NCBI RefSeq assembly: GCF_905220365.1
Contig: NC_061141.1
Coordinates: forward strand, 6,889,501-6,953,500
DNA: 64,000 bases
DNA from: Vanessa cardui
Lineage: Eukaryota > Arthropoda > Insecta > Lepidoptera > Nymphalidae
Direction: 5' to 3'
Below the pieces are notes generated by a model, which ran no database searches, had not been told where the DNA came from, and worked only from the letters and a program-made list of their open reading frames with translations. The position numbers were made by a program, and so were the translations under genes. Every line of letters begins with the position of its first letter. The stretch's first letter is position 1. Shown here one piece after another: positions 1 through 12,114 of this stretch.

Positions 1-356
1 CAAACTAACTTGGAATACTATTTTGTATAAAATAATCATATAGATTATTAAAAATACCTCTATATCAACAACTAAAAATCCAGATTTAAGATTAATACAA
101 AATCGGTTTTATTTGGTAGACTAAATAAATATTTATTATGAACTAAGCTCGCGTATATGGAAGGTCAGTTTTAACTGTTCGTATTATAAACCAGAAAGAG
201 TCCACCCAGCAGCGACATCAAGTGCTCTCCAAAGCACGAGAGTGTATGTAAATACGGACACTTGATGACTCTGAACTGCTACTGTCATTTTCTCGACAGA
301 AAAAAAATCAATAACTTTGTAGTGATCCGAATCGGGGTTGGAATTCAAAGACTCGA

Positions 357-594
357 TGTACATATATATATTAGACAACATCATACATTACTCTGATCCA
401 ATGTAAAGTAGCTGAAGCACTTGTGTTATGGAAATCAGAAGTAACGACGGTACCACAAACACCCAGACCCAAGACAATATAGAAAAGTAATGAAATTTTT
501 ATACATCGAATCGGTCGGGAATCGAGCATGGGACCTCGAAGTGGCGTACCCATGAATACCGGTGTACACACTACTCAACCAGAGAGGTCGTCGG
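357..594 (-). mobile_element. Second tRNA-like SINE family, copy at left edge
   Basis: Reverse complement: cattactctgatccaatgta, accacaaacacccagaccca, gggaatcgagcatgggacct and ending gaggtcgtc. The 5' end of the SINE abuts the coding-like segment that begins at about 585. Confidence 0.8.
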
Positions 595-696
595 ATGTCT
601 GATCTTTATGAGCCAGTCACAAGACAAATGAGCCAATTAACACATAATATTGAACAGATCACGATGAATCAATTTGAAGAACAAATATTATCAGTA
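585..696 (+). CDS. Possible coding exon, gene unknown
   Basis: An open stretch that looks coding in only one frame: MSDLYEPVTRQMSQLTHNI and on through an amphipathic, Gln/Glu-rich helix (QITMNQFEEQILS). It ends at a donor, either TCA|gtaggt (phase 0, 696) or GTAG|gtacgt. The left boundary is unclear because the 5' end of an antisense SINE adjoins it. Taking AG|GTCGTCGG as acceptor would make SINE-edge bases part of the exon. A possible preceding exon (195-243, acceptor ataaaccag, donor T|gtatgt, KESTQQRHQVLSKARE) would join in phase, but all three of its frames are open. Helical character suggests a coiled-coil or tethering-complex protein; I cannot name it. Confidence 0.4.
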
Positions 697-1020
697 GGTA
701 CGTCACAACTATTTCCTTCCGCATTCAAATTCCGCTCGCGTCAAATAACTGTCACGATGATGTAATGATGTGTCAAAATGAGCAATCAATGTTGTTTAAT
801 TATTAATCATTGTCTATTTCGAACTTCGAACTTTGTGATATTCAATTAGAAGTTTTTATTTGTGAAGCTTGTAATACTGGAGACGTTAACGATGTGTATT
901 CGACTTTAAAACAGATATTAATATCTATATCTATAATATGCTAATGTTTTTAATATTTATGATAATATTGTTAGAATTCAATATCATTAAAGTATGATTT
1001 TTATTTAGATTTTTTATTTA

Positions 1021-1166
1021 AAAAAATAACTATCGAGTTTCTTGCCGGTTCTTCTCGGTAGAATTTAATTTCTGAACCGGTGGTAGCTTCACTTAATTGA
1101 AATATGACGATTCAAAATTGCTTGTAAAAGCGTACTTAAATGAAGTTTATTTTGGTTTGACTTAAG
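1021..1166 (+). mobile_element. Jockey-type LINE 3' tail, solo copy
   Basis: The conserved tail cttgccggttcttctcggta, gaaccggtggtagcttcact, tgacgattcaaaattgcttg and aagtttattttggtttga. It matches the 3'UTR of the LINE at 41.6-42.3 kb but no ORF precedes it, so it is a strongly 5'-truncated insertion. Confidence 0.8.
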
Positions 1167-2216
1167 TTTCCAAGCATCTGAGCTAAATTTCGAAAGTGTA
1201 TGTATGTATTCCGTTTGTCCGCGAAATTCTCGAAAACCCAAAAGTCGTATTGAGATGACCATTTTTAATTAAATCTAAGAGCACTTCAACTTAGGGAACA
1301 GTGTAACTTTCATTCGAATCGCTCAAGTAATTTCATAGATATATCTTTTATCTTTAGTTCAATAGCTATTTCTAATTTGAAATCGACTTAATCGTGTATA
1401 TATGATTACAGACAAAATATAATCATTATATTCAAAGTAACATCCCGGTATTACTAACCGTGTGTTGCCGCATCGATAATCGACATCCAGACATTCGATT
1501 ATCACCATACGGTAAATTCATAAGCAAATCTTTATGTCAAAAACGTACCATTTCTGCACCAATCAAAATATAATTATTATTCGATTATTGGTTATTTATT
1601 TATATTGTAGTTATTTTAGATACAAAACATAATATGTGTAGTAAAAGGTATACGGGTGGTCTCAGATAGTCAGGAGTACGTATGAGAGCGCTCTTAGACT
1701 CTCGGAACCGGTTACACTCGTCTAAGTATCGTTTTCATTGGACTTGAATCTCGGAAACCGGAATGATGTATAAATGTGAATTCTGTTTTGTCTTCGCACT
1801 TGTATAATTATTATCGAGCCGTGTTACAGCACATTTAAAATGAAACACATCAAGAAATCGACAAAACCGGTTTCAGTTTAGATGCATGAAGTACAATGTA
1901 CTTTCAACGATTCGACCGTATAATAGCTTTGATGTAAACTTCATTTTATTAAAGCCGTTACTGGAAAGCGAAATAAAAACTGTTAAATTATGCATTAAAT
2001 CACACTATTAAAATAACACGTTGACGAATTTTGATAAACGGAGAGCGTTGAGAACGTTTATTTTTAGCACATGACGGTCACTACAGATTTTAGAATCTTC
2101 AAGACAAAATAATCATTAAGCGTCCTAAGTAATATTTATACACCACGACACCGTCCGTCGCACATAAGTCGAAAATACTGAGCAAAAAACCTATATAGCA
2201 ACACGTTCAAGGTCAC
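1167..2216. other. Unique AT-rich stretch, no gene recognised
   Basis: No convincing exon or catalogued repeat. At 1640-1800 a more GC-rich patch with ctcggaaccggttacactcg and, about 80 bp on, gatgtataaatgtgaattct could be an LTR or promoter remnant, but no matching second copy is present in the window. Confidence 0.4.
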
Positions 2217-2320
2217 TCACGACGCGAGATAACTGGATAACATCACTACGTTCACAGAAATATTCGGTACGATTCTCGGCCGAACTTATACGATCCTTCG
2301 CCGACGCCGAGTGACACCTT
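2217..2320 (-). promoter_or_regulatory. Probable 5'UTR or first-exon segment with strong donor, split from its upstream part by a hAT insertion
   Basis: On the minus strand a CpG-rich segment ends at CTCGCGTC|gtgagt (donor, 2216-2215). Removing the hAT element (2325-4494) and one target copy joins it to 4503-4650, also CpG-rich (ttctcgtcgaatcgaacgag). One frame is open through the donor, but no start codon in context is seen, so a non-coding leader is as likely. Promoter role is inference. Confidence 0.35.
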
Positions 2321-2700
2321 ACTGCATGGCCGTAGGCAGGCAGGGGTTTTGGGGGTTCAAACCCCCCCCGAAATTTTTTCGCTAACTGCTATCGTATTAT
2401 CAAAAAAATATTTTGCGCTTATTAAACAAACAAAACGTAAGTATTTAATGATTTCTTCAGAAAATTAAGCCGTTTTGCCGAGATACGACGATAAATCTAA
2501 ACAAAATGAATCATTTTACCGAGACTAGAGGCAATAATAATCATACCCGTATTCACATTTTATTAAGATACTAATTTTTGATGTCATAATGTCACGTTAG
2601 TAATTTTAGATACTATAGAAGATAAACCTTTTACTGAGTGCCATTACATTTTGAAATGTGTAAGACAGATTGTAAAATTTCTGATACGTTCTATGTACAT

Positions 2701-3674
2701 GGTTATTGGTAATTCGACGTATGTCCGTTAGGAGGTGATAGGGGTGACTATTTGCAATAATTTTAACCCCTCATATGCATAATCCAAATTGAACCATTTT
2801 TGAGTTATCACGTTTTTTAGCTTTTTTTTCAATTTATTTAAAAAAGTATCAATTAAAATCTATTTTTCTTCTTTTGATTTATATAAACGATTACACACTG
2901 GATATTTGTCAATATTTAAACAATAATTATTGGTCCAAATTTAAAAATGCAAGACGGAAAACGAAATTATTTCAATATTTTTTTTTGATTTTTTTCCTCA
3001 AAAATGCCTTAAAAACTAAAAAACATAAATAATAAATCTTGGCCTGCAGATTATTTTAAAAACATAACCGTTTTCTTAGCTTCCAAAACTTTATAAAAAT
3101 AAGAAAATTATTTCAAATCAATATATATAGAAATAAAATGATCAGAAAGGACACTGGTGGAAATTCGTAGTCGAACATGAATGAATTCGTACTAAAGGTC
3201 GCTTTAAAATTCCCTCAAAAATAACTAAAAATAACAACCTATGAAAAAAAAGTTACTTAATACAAATTTAAAATAAAATTTAGGAACAGAAACAGTTCAA
3301 TAGCTACATTATAAATAAGACATTTTGTAATATAGCTTAAATAAAGTATTAATAATCGAATCCGAGAAACTCTCTATAAAAGAGCACAGCACACACAGCA
3401 TGTTCTACAGTGTATAATGCAGAATTCTATCCTTACTATTCTCAAGGAAATTAATTTTTATAAATTTGAGCTTAACGTGTATTCAGGAGTCGCGTCTTAT
3501 TTGGAAAATAACTCATTAGAAGCTACATTTGATCAAGATGGGATTACTAAATATCATAATGACATGTTCATTGGAGTGAAAAAGTGTACAAAAATTTTCT
3601 CATGTGAAATCCTCCTCAATAGTCCTCAATAGTCACCCCTATCCTAACGGATAAACGTCAAATTACCAATAACC
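2701..3674. mobile_element. Nested inverted-repeat DNA element, 974 bp
   Basis: Termini GGTTATTGGTAATTCGACGT and, reverse complemented, GGTTATTGGTAATTTGACGT pair over about 50 bp, including ataggggtgactatt. Flanks atgtacat / ctgtatat match at 6 of 8 positions, a possible decayed target duplication. An open frame of 71 codons (3417-3632) inside has no recognisable domain. Superfamily unknown. Confidence 0.7.
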
Positions 3675-3769
3675 CTGTATATTATATTGCGAATATTCAT
3701 TTCATTCAAGTTTGCGCGTTAGCTGCTAAAAAATTACCATTTCTCGTATCTCCACGATTTCAGAAGATT

Positions 3770-4235
3770 CTAATAGCCGCCACAGCTAGTATTGGAATAC
3801 TTGACGTGGATATTTCGAGCCTCGATGAGTTCCGCGGTCAATTGGATCGCAAAGCTAAATTGACATCAAAAAAGCTCGGTGTGCAAGCAAGCCATGACAG
3901 TATTTCACAGCGGCTCATCGCCAAAAACTATGCAAGGCGCAAATTGGACCCCACATGGAATATTGCTCACAACTCTGGGCGGGTGCTCCCCGATACCAGC
4001 TTCTTCCATTTGTCGGTATCCAAAGCAGAGCGGCTCGGATTATCGACGATCAAGCCCTTTTCGACCTACTTGATCCTTTAGCTTTGCGTAGAGATGTTAG
4101 ATCACTCTGCATCTTCTACTTTCGAATATTTCACGGAAAACGTTCGGACGCATTGTTTGGATTAATCCCGGCTGCGGAATTTCACCTTCGGACAACTCAT
4201 CAAAATTCACCCGTTTCACCCGCACCACCTTAATG
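3770..4235 (+). pseudogene. LINE reverse-transcriptase C-terminal fragment, frameshifted
   Basis: Two overlapping frames carry the typical post-RT region of CR1/L2-like LINE ORF2: TSKKLGVQASHDSIS in one, then PHMEYCSQLWAGAPRYQL, QSRAARIID and LRRDVRSLCIFYFRIFHG in the other. A shift occurs between them near 3930 and the frame is lost after about 4235. It is a dead fragment inside the hAT composite. Confidence 0.8.
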
Positions 4236-4502
4236 CTCAAAAAACCACAACATCACGATTTTTAAGACATTTTCTATCTTGCACAACCACTCTGTTGCAC
4301 CAGCATTCGCCTCCTTCCTTAAAGGCTCGTTTGCCCCTTATTAACAAGCCATTGGTTGTCTTTTAAATAAATGCGTATAAATTATGTCTAATTTTAATAT
4401 ATCTACTTATGCTTATTTTAAAAAAAAAAAACCTGTTGCATTTTTTTCCTGGAGCACAAACCCCCCCCGAAATGAAATCCTGGCTACGGCCCTGCCTTAC
4501 TG

Positions 4503-4660
4503 TCTTGAAATACTCGTTAAGGGAACGAAAAATTTTGACTGAAACGATTCTCGTTCGATTCGACGAGAAAAATTTAACGGTTTTCGACGAAGAACACAAG
4601 CGACCTTCTATAGAGCGATGAATCACCGAGATTATTTGTTACCATGTTAGATAGTGTTAT
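4503..4660 (-). promoter_or_regulatory. CpG-rich flank that would adjoin 2217-2320 before the hAT insertion
   Basis: Moderately GC-rich with ttcgattcgacgagaa and cttctatagagcgatgaatc. No repeat family match in the window. Treated as the upstream part of a leader or promoter only because of the target-site reconstruction. Confidence 0.3.
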
Positions 4661-5670
4661 GCCATATTGAGATTTTGTCTCACCTGTTAGTATTCATTTT
4701 ATTAAAAATAATATACAAAATATGTCATTGACCTTAACATCGGGGCGTGCGCAACATTTATAGGTATTATTAAAACGTGGATACCACAAAATACAATCAG
4801 CATGTTTGTGTATTTATTTCTATAGATACAAATTTTTGTTTTTGATTTTGGTGCGCAATTTTAATTATCTGTGTGTCATAAATGATCGGACTATTAATAG
4901 AGGTATTTTTGTGGCAAGTTCATGATTAATGATCATTGATGTCAATACGTTTAAAAGGGCAAATCTTGTTCGTTTTTCAAGCAGCGAGACTGACTATTAC
5001 TCAGCGCTTGTATACAAGATAATCAATTGAAACCATATCTGGCAAAAAGTGATTCAACAGACAAACAAATACAATGTCATTGTAAGGTATATAATTTTTG
5101 TATTATCCCGTACGGAGACTTAAACATGTTTAGGTACTTACGCTATTATGCAAATAAACGCCACTTTTTTGTATAAAAACTGTTACTTTCAGACCAAACA
5201 AAATAAAAATATTATAAGACTATAAGCAAGTAACTTAACCATTAAATACATATGTTTAAGACGATAATCAATGATTAAGGGTTCAGAAGAACCATCTTAC
5301 TTGACTTTGAAAAGTAAAAAAGGCCAAGTTATTTAATGTTTGTTAAGTTAAACTTATTGCTTAACTCACAACATTTGATTGTTGATTTTACATTAAAGAA
5401 AATAACAAATAGTATTATATAAATATATCATATATAATTTTATTATAGAGATTAGAGATTGAGTATGGTGATTTATGATTTTGGGTGAGTGAGCACGGAG
5501 GCCGTTGCAACCGGGGCGGGGGTGACTGAGACGTGAAAACAATCATCTCAATCATGACCGTGACGCGGATACATTGTTCGCGACTGTACTCGTGAGGATA
5601 GTTCTAATCAGAGATAGGAAGGCGCGTTATTGCGAAGTAATCGCTTGTAAACACTGGCCAAACAATTTAC
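4661..5670. other. Unique AT-rich DNA
   Basis: No supported gene. A short GC-rich patch (5480-5530, ggccgttgcaaccggggcgg) is isolated and has no splice context I trust. Confidence 0.4.
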
Positions 5671-5689
5671 TTATACTTGGTGTGGATTG

Positions 5690-5910
5690 ATGAAAAAATA
5701 ATGTGCAAGGCGACTATCATGGCAGGGGCATGTTATACGGAGGAATGAGAAACATATTTTGGGATGGTCTTGAATGTGGATGGTTATAGAGGTAGGAGAC
5801 GACCAATGGAACGATAGATCGATTACGTTAAAGAAGATATGGAAAGAATGTTGCTTGTGAGATGACGTCAGATATCGAAGTATGGAAGAATAAGACAAGC
5901 TGGCAGGAGG
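5690..5910 (+). pseudogene. Degenerate LINE ORF2 C-terminal remnant
   Basis: One frame reads VLNVDGYRGRRRPMER then a stop, then IDYVKEDMERMLL. A shifted frame continues MTSDIEVWKNKTSW. The G.GRP..RW.D.VK.DM ... R..WK..T order is the common end of RTE-like LINE proteins. One stop and one frameshift in about 200 bases. Confidence 0.7.
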
Positions 5911-6839
5911 ATGATGATAATTGTGTGGATTGATAAAGTATCGAGCTGAGTTTGGTTATTTTTTAATTAAGCGTACAAAATAATATTGCTTCGAATGTGT
6001 TTTAAGCAAAAAATATATGAAAACGTCATTGCTTATTTTTGAAATCTAACACTACCGATACTGGACTAAGAAGATATACAATGGACTGTTTAGATTATTT
6101 CAGTTTTCAAAAACATAAGTAGTATAAGAAAATTGCTAAGTTATACAATATTCTTTATAGCACCGTCGTTCGCTAGGCTATGCTTCTTTATTTTACAGCT
6201 GAACATTTTTAAAACTTTTTCCCAAGAGTTTAATTCTGTATAGTTGAGTAACAGTTCTTTGCGCTTACAACTTACTACTTCACATTCTAACTTTGGAATT
6301 TAGAACGAAAATAAATTAACTATGTTCTTCGTTAATCACAAAATAATTACACGCAATTTAAGAAAAATTGCTTTAACAATTTTTCGGATGTAGTTAACCA
6401 TTTAAAGGTCAAACGAAGCATTAGGTATACCTACTCCGTGAGAAATTTGCCGATGAAGGCTCAGTGGTGGTACCGAGGTATCCTATAATTTAGAGAAACT
6501 TTCAAGCCGACAAAAGTTCACTAAGTAAAGATGCTTACCCGGTTCACATCTGCGGTAAACTCCACCGCAAATATTTAAGGTCACGAGAGACGCCAACGCT
6601 TATGATAACAGCTATTGTTAACGTAACCGTTCCGACGGTCGTGCGGTTTGATATTGGGTCTATGAACTTGAGAGAACGACCATGATATCATCACGTATAA
6701 CATCCGATATCATCATCATCATATTATCGTGTATGTACATTGATTGCAATGTATGCTGTTTACACGAACCTATTTTTTACTTCGATTCATCGACAATCTA
6801 TGATGACACTATTTATATTATTTTTAATACAGCATATAA
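5911..6839. other. Unique stretch; weak 5'UTR-like patch on minus strand near 6540-6670
   Basis: Mostly featureless. On the minus strand, GAACCGG|gtaagc at about 6538-6543 is a good donor after a CpG-containing stretch (cgaccgtcggaacggttacg), but the frames close within about 20 codons and no acceptor is evident. A non-coding exon is possible. Confidence 0.25.
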
Positions 6840-7005
6840 ATCAAGTAGGCTTTTACAAGCACTTTTTAATCATCATTTTATAATTAAGTGAAGCTACCAC
6901 CGGTTCGGAAAGTAGATTCTACCGAGAAGAACCGGCAAGACACTCAGTAGTTACTCTTTTTTAACATTTAAAAAATACAAAGTCATGTTAGTTAAATACA
7001 ATTAT
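6840..7005 (-). mobile_element. Jockey-type LINE 3' tail, solo copy
   Basis: Reverse complement of the tail: aagtgaagctaccaccggtt, ctaccgagaagaaccggcaa, gtagttactctttttt and the adjoining 3'UTR taaaaaatac..catgttagtt. No ORF attached. Confidence 0.85.
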
Positions 7006-8780
7006 ATAGTTAAATATAATATATAATGAACATTTCTAGGTGTATAAAACTCGTAACTTTGATCCTGGCAATGCCGTTCCCAGTTTAACTATAGAGGAAC
7101 ACTAGATAGGTGCTAGATGACAATATAAAACGTTAACACTTATTTTAAATTTAAAAATAAAATTCTTCTACGAAAGGTTTATATTTGTATAAGACCGCTT
7201 CTGCGGACCATTTTTCTTTATATACATATTTAATGCCATCATAAAATCTTATTTACGTTATAAAACATGCAAAGTATGAATATTTAAAACAATACTAATG
7301 ATAATCATATACAGAAGACACACACACATATACATAGAAAAACATACAACCATGACTACTAAACATTATTTACAGTTTTGGAATGCACATGAATATTTTA
7401 AAAGACTCGTGTCTCCGAAGTAGACGAGAGGAAACGTGTATGTATGCTTTTCATTATGAATATCATGACTCTTTCTTGTGACGAAGATAGCGCTGTTCCT
7501 TTTAATGATCTTTTTACAAGAAATATAAAATACTTTTCAAGAAAATTAAAAAAAAACATATTATCATGATACGAATATTACGACTAAGAAAGTGAAAATT
7601 TACTACAACATATTCACGAATTTCTCTTGCTTTCGCGATAAAAACGGTAAAATTATTTTAATAAAAGAACAGTAAAAAAAATTAAGTACATAGTATTTAT
7701 ATTTGACATTTCATATGACTCTGCAATGTATACTCTAACAAAAACAGTACCCATATCCGATCGTATCTCTTGATTATCTAATACATATTATCCTGTAATT
7801 AATAACAATATTATAATGCGAAAGGCAGAATTACCATTCAACCTAATTTGACGAAGCAAGCTAGAACCAGAAGAGACGACATAGGCTTATTTTCATACCT
7901 AAAACCTGATGTACAATCCCTAAAATGCGAACCAAACCGCGGGTTTTCAACTATGACAGATATCTTTATTAAATAATCAATCTTATGAAATTATACTTGG
8001 TACGTAACTTTTGAAACTCCCAAACATATACACATACTTTAACAACCCTTTACACGTGACTTAAATTGTGTCCCTTGGGATCTTAAGTGATCTATCCACT
8101 GAGCCATCGCGGCTCAATTTTTATATATTTAAGATTTATTTACCACACTGTACGAGAAAGTCGAGTAACATACATATATATGAAACAAAAACGTACACAA
8201 AACAAATAAACCGTTATAAAATCAAATACGGTAACTCACGCTGAAATTAAAAAGTACGAGGAAGATTTAATTATTGTAATAAAGGCAGATTTTAATGTGT
8301 ACGGCTCGTTCTAGCGGCGGCCGGCAATTAACCTAAAAGCGCTTTATAAGCGACTTCCGTAAGTCTATAGTTGCGAAATCATTGCCGATGTGTTTAATTC
8401 GCTATAATTACTTTAAACTACTAAAACTCATGATATATACGTGATATAAAATGAATTAGTACTAATTTGCTCGTATTTAGCATACTTTCTTGAGTCGAGT
8501 TTTCTTCGAATTCGTCTTTTGTTATACATTTATATTTTAATTAAAAATATTTTATGACTTTCGGGTAATTTTGATAGTACTTGTATCAACAGCGTCTAAA
8601 CAGTTAGTTTTTTTTAATAAATTCCTACCAACATTTGTTGTGGGCGACAAAAATGTTTCTTTTATAAAATTCAATCTCTATTCATTGTTATTTTACATCA
8701 ATACTATTCTCTGTTCTTTCAATATGTCATTCTATCTATATATGATATATTCAAAATTAAGATTCCAATGTCTATAATCA
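7006..8780. other. AT-rich DNA with one tRNA-like SINE head fragment
   Basis: At 8048-8120 the minus strand reads gagccgcgatggctcagtgg, then atagatc and cttaagatcccaagggacac. This is a tRNA-like SINE head (A box gatggctcagtgg) lacking a recognisable body. The rest shows no gene. Confidence 0.5.
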
Positions 8781-9047
8781 GAGCTGAGATGGCCCAGTGG
8801 TTAGAACGCGTGCATCTTTACCGATGATTGCGACTTCAAGCACAGGCAAGCAAATGTGCTTAATTTGTGTTTATAATTCATCTCGTGCTCGGCGCTGGAG
8901 GAAAACATCGTGAGGAAACCTGCATGTGCATTCCAGCAACCCGCATTGGAACAGCCTGGTGGAATATGTTCCAAGCCCTCTCCTTAATAAAAGATGAGGT
9001 CTTATCCCAGCAGTGGGAAATTTACAGGCTGTTACTTAACTTTACAT
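8781..9047 (+). mobile_element. Metulj-like SINE
   Basis: Head gagctgagatggcccagtgg, then aaaacatcgtgaggaaacct, cccgcattggaacagcctgg and cccagcagtgggaaatttac. The head has B-box mutations (acttcaagcac) and a deletion in the middle. Confidence 0.9.
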
Positions 9048-10005
9048 TATGTCTATAATAATATTATAGCGGTAAAATTTGTTTGTGTTAGAGTTATCAC
9101 TGGTACATCTATTGTTTAGTAGAAAACTATATAATTGCTGAGTAGAGAATAAAGTTATATTTACATCATTGACAATTTTCCATATTAATAAATTGCACCA
9201 TTGCGAAGCCAGGACGTATCGCTAATTATATATAGAAGAATTTCCTTACGAGACCTACACCGGTTCGAAAAAGAACATACCCCGATATATAACAACTTAC
9301 AAAAGAAACTCAGCGAGTTCTTCATTTATTGTTGCGATTTTTCAATACCATTAAGAAATATGATCGTATCATATCCAAATTGTGATAACATCTTTGAACT
9401 CCCGAATTTTTGAGTGTAGTTTTATGTCTGTAAACATGCTTTAAGCCAATACACAAGACCTAAAAAACATTAACTGACTATGTGCAGACGAGTAAAGATA
9501 TTGTAATATGCATATTATATATTATTCATACTCTCTGACACACATTTGCCTTCCTTCGCCTAACCATTTAAAACGTCATCGCCTTAAATATGTATCATAT
9601 CATACACGATGCACTGAAATAGAATTGACACAATGAGAATACAATACCAAGCAGTATGAAGCTGTCGCTGCAAATCAAAAAGTAATAAGTATATCATACA
9701 CGTTTATATATTTAATATATATAAACTAGCAAGACGAGAATAGTTCACAAATTCACTGAATTAATTTAACGATCATTCGAATAACTAGTTAAAGTTTTTA
9801 TATTCAAATGATTATAAAAGTACTAAAAACGTATTTAAACTTATGTATTTATATCGAAATCTACTATAAAATTATACTAGGAAATTTCAAACTGGTAACA
9901 TTTTTAAATGACGCCAGTTATTCTATTATTAAAGATCAAACTCGAAACTCACTGCAAAATACAATCATGAAATTTCGGATATGCAAAATTGACTATACAA
10001 TAAAA
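9048..10005. other. AT-rich DNA, no gene recognised
   Basis: Open frames (9201-9413, 9808-10122) are Lys/Ile/Asn-rich as expected from base composition, and the second runs into a repeat. Confidence 0.4.
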
Positions 10006-10204
10006 ATTTTAACAAAAAGAAAAACCGACTTAAAAAAAAACACTATTTTAAAGCAAATGAATATGCACAAAAAAGTAATAAAAATAATTGCGTATTCAAC
10101 ATATTTTTTAGAGTCTTCCTAAGTTAAATGAAATGAAAAATATTAGACTACTTAAAAGTCGATTAACGATTATTTTGGAAGTCTTTTGGAAGTCGGTTGA
10201 AAAC
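10006..10204 (-). mobile_element. Short DNA-element copy, 'accgacttc' family
   Basis: Begins ttttaacaaaaagaaaaacc and ends ttggaagtcggttgaaaa, matching in inverse the element at 24292-24620. A SINE tail follows directly. No coding capacity; superfamily unassigned. Confidence 0.55.
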
Positions 10205-10504
10205 AACAACAACAGCCTGTATATTCCCACTGCTGGGCTAAAGGCCTCCTCTCCCTTTTTGAGGAGAAGGTATGGAACTTATTCCACCACGCTGTTCCAA
10301 TGCGGGTTGGTGGAATACACATGTGGCAGAATTTCTATGAAATTTGTCACATGCAAGTTTCCTCACGATGTTTTCCTTCACCGCTGAGCACGAGATGAAT
10401 TATAAAGACAAATTAAGCACATGAATCAGCGGCGCTTGCCTGGGTTTGAACCCGCAATCATCGGTTAAGATGCACGCGTTCTAACCACTGGGCCATCTCG
10501 ACTC
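10201..10504 (-). mobile_element. Metulj-like SINE
   Basis: Complete reverse-strand copy: (aac)n tail, cccactgctgggctaaaggc, ttccaatgcgggttggtgga, gcctgggtttgaacccgcaa and ctaaccactgggccatctcg. Confidence 0.9.
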
Positions 10505-11810
10505 TCCTCTTGACTTGACAACTTGATAACTTGAAATTGACTATAATAATAATTAATTATAATATTATATGAATCAAATTAACAAGTGACTGTAAGTCGT
10601 TTTTCAATCTATTACAATTCGACGAGTGTTACACGACCACTGACAGTACCTTCAGTTCGTTTCGCTTGGTGTTAATGAAATATTAATAATGATTTTTTAA
10701 TGAATGTTTTAAGTACCATTAATCTTATTAAGAGATATAATCAACTCGTACACCAAAATTTAATTAAAATCCCTCCAGTCGCTCGAACGTGATTGAGTAA
10801 CAAACATCCGAACACACGACCTTTCGCATTTATATTCGTAATTAATTAATTAGTGAGATTTCTAATGTCACCGTTAATTATGCATTTAATTAAAGTATAT
10901 TTCAATTTAGAATAAGAGTATATCTAGGAAGTGATTCGAGTTTCATATGATTTATTTTTAAATTAATCAATAATAAAAAATAATAGATTGCTATTTTACA
11001 TTATTATTATTTGCATTATTTCTATTGAGTATATATGACTTTTTAATGTAAGTAGTAAGAAAAAATATTCTTTAAACCGGTATTTAAAAATCTTTTTTTA
11101 TGTACACAGCATACGTATTAATATGTCCAGATTGTTAGGATTAATCTTTATTATATGCGGCATAAACATATGTTGTAGACTAAACCTTATAAGGGCATTT
11201 TAATTTATTATGGGCACCCAGCGGGCACGGGTTGTCGGGAGGACGAATTTATAGCTACGAGGTATGGCGTCTAAAAAAGATTCCCATCTATCCGCTGGAA
11301 TATTTTATTAGAATGTTCTACAGCTCCATCTTGGCTTGATGGTTTTTGTGTTCATGGAGACGCATGATGTTGTTACCTTATAACTTTAGTATGTACAAGT
11401 TCAATGATATGACTTTAGTAGTAAATATATAGTCGGTTGTTCATGTAGGAAAAATTTGGATCTTATTTTATATTAGATTATACTATAATAGCAAATATTA
11501 AAATAAAATCAACGATATATTTGCTCGTTTCTTTGCTACAACATACAAACCAAGATCACAAGGGTTATTTTTTCATCCTCTGATTTTAATATTTTTAAAT
11601 AAAAAAGATCATTTGGCAATAATTATACATAGGTAATTATTATCATTATGAAAATACAAAAATGTCTTCCAAAAATATTGCTGTTAATTAAAAATGTAGG
11701 TATTCATAATATAAAACATTGAGTTAGGAGCAGTGCTTTGGAATAACTTCAAAACATTCTCCACCACTCATTACCACAAGAATTCATCCCTATTGATTGT
11801 ACTGAATTAA
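10505..11810. other. AT-rich DNA with one probable repeat remnant (11208-11375)
   Basis: The block gggcacccagcgggcacggg, gttgtcgggaggacgaattt, gaatgttctacagctccatc looks like a dispersed lepidopteran repeat that I recognise only vaguely. The rest is featureless. Confidence 0.35.
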
Positions 11811-12114
11811 AAAGTAAAGTAACAGCCTGTATAATTCCCACTGCTGAGATAAGGCCTCCTCTTCCATTAAGGAGAGGGTTTGGAATATATTCCACCACGT
11901 TGTTCCAATGCGGGTTGGTGGAATGAACATGTGGCAGAATTTCGATGAAATTAAACACATGCAGGTTTCCTCACGATGTTTTCCTTCACCGCCGAGCACG
12001 AGATGAATTATAAAGACAAATTATGCACATATATATAGCGGTGCTTGCCTGGGTTTGAACCCGCAATCATCGGTTAAGATGCACGCGTTCTAACCACTGG
12101 GCCATCATAGCTCT
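11811..12114 (-). mobile_element. Metulj-like SINE
   Basis: Tail aaagtaaagtaacagcctgt, body ccaatgcgggttggtggaat and ggtttcctcacgatgttttc, head gggtttgaacccgcaatcat and taaccactgggccatcatag. Full length. Confidence 0.9.

Larger units (their letters stand above)
2325..4494. mobile_element. hAT-like composite element with exact 8-bp target duplication
   Basis: Ends CATGGCCGTAGGCAGG and (reverse strand) CAGGGCCGTAGCCAGG, each followed by a run of G/C (ccccccccga near both ends). Flanked by identical ccttactg at 2317-2324 and 4495-4502. The 2170-bp interior has no intact transposase. Instead it holds a nested inverted-repeat element (2701-3674) and a LINE fragment (about 3770-4235). Confidence 0.85.

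Noticed and set aside
4363..4626. 87-codon minus frame and its plus-strand counterpart
   Set aside because: Spans the end of the hAT-like element and its flank; chance frame.
9808..10122. 104-codon Lys/Ile-rich plus frame
   Set aside because: AT-driven composition and it runs into a repeat element.
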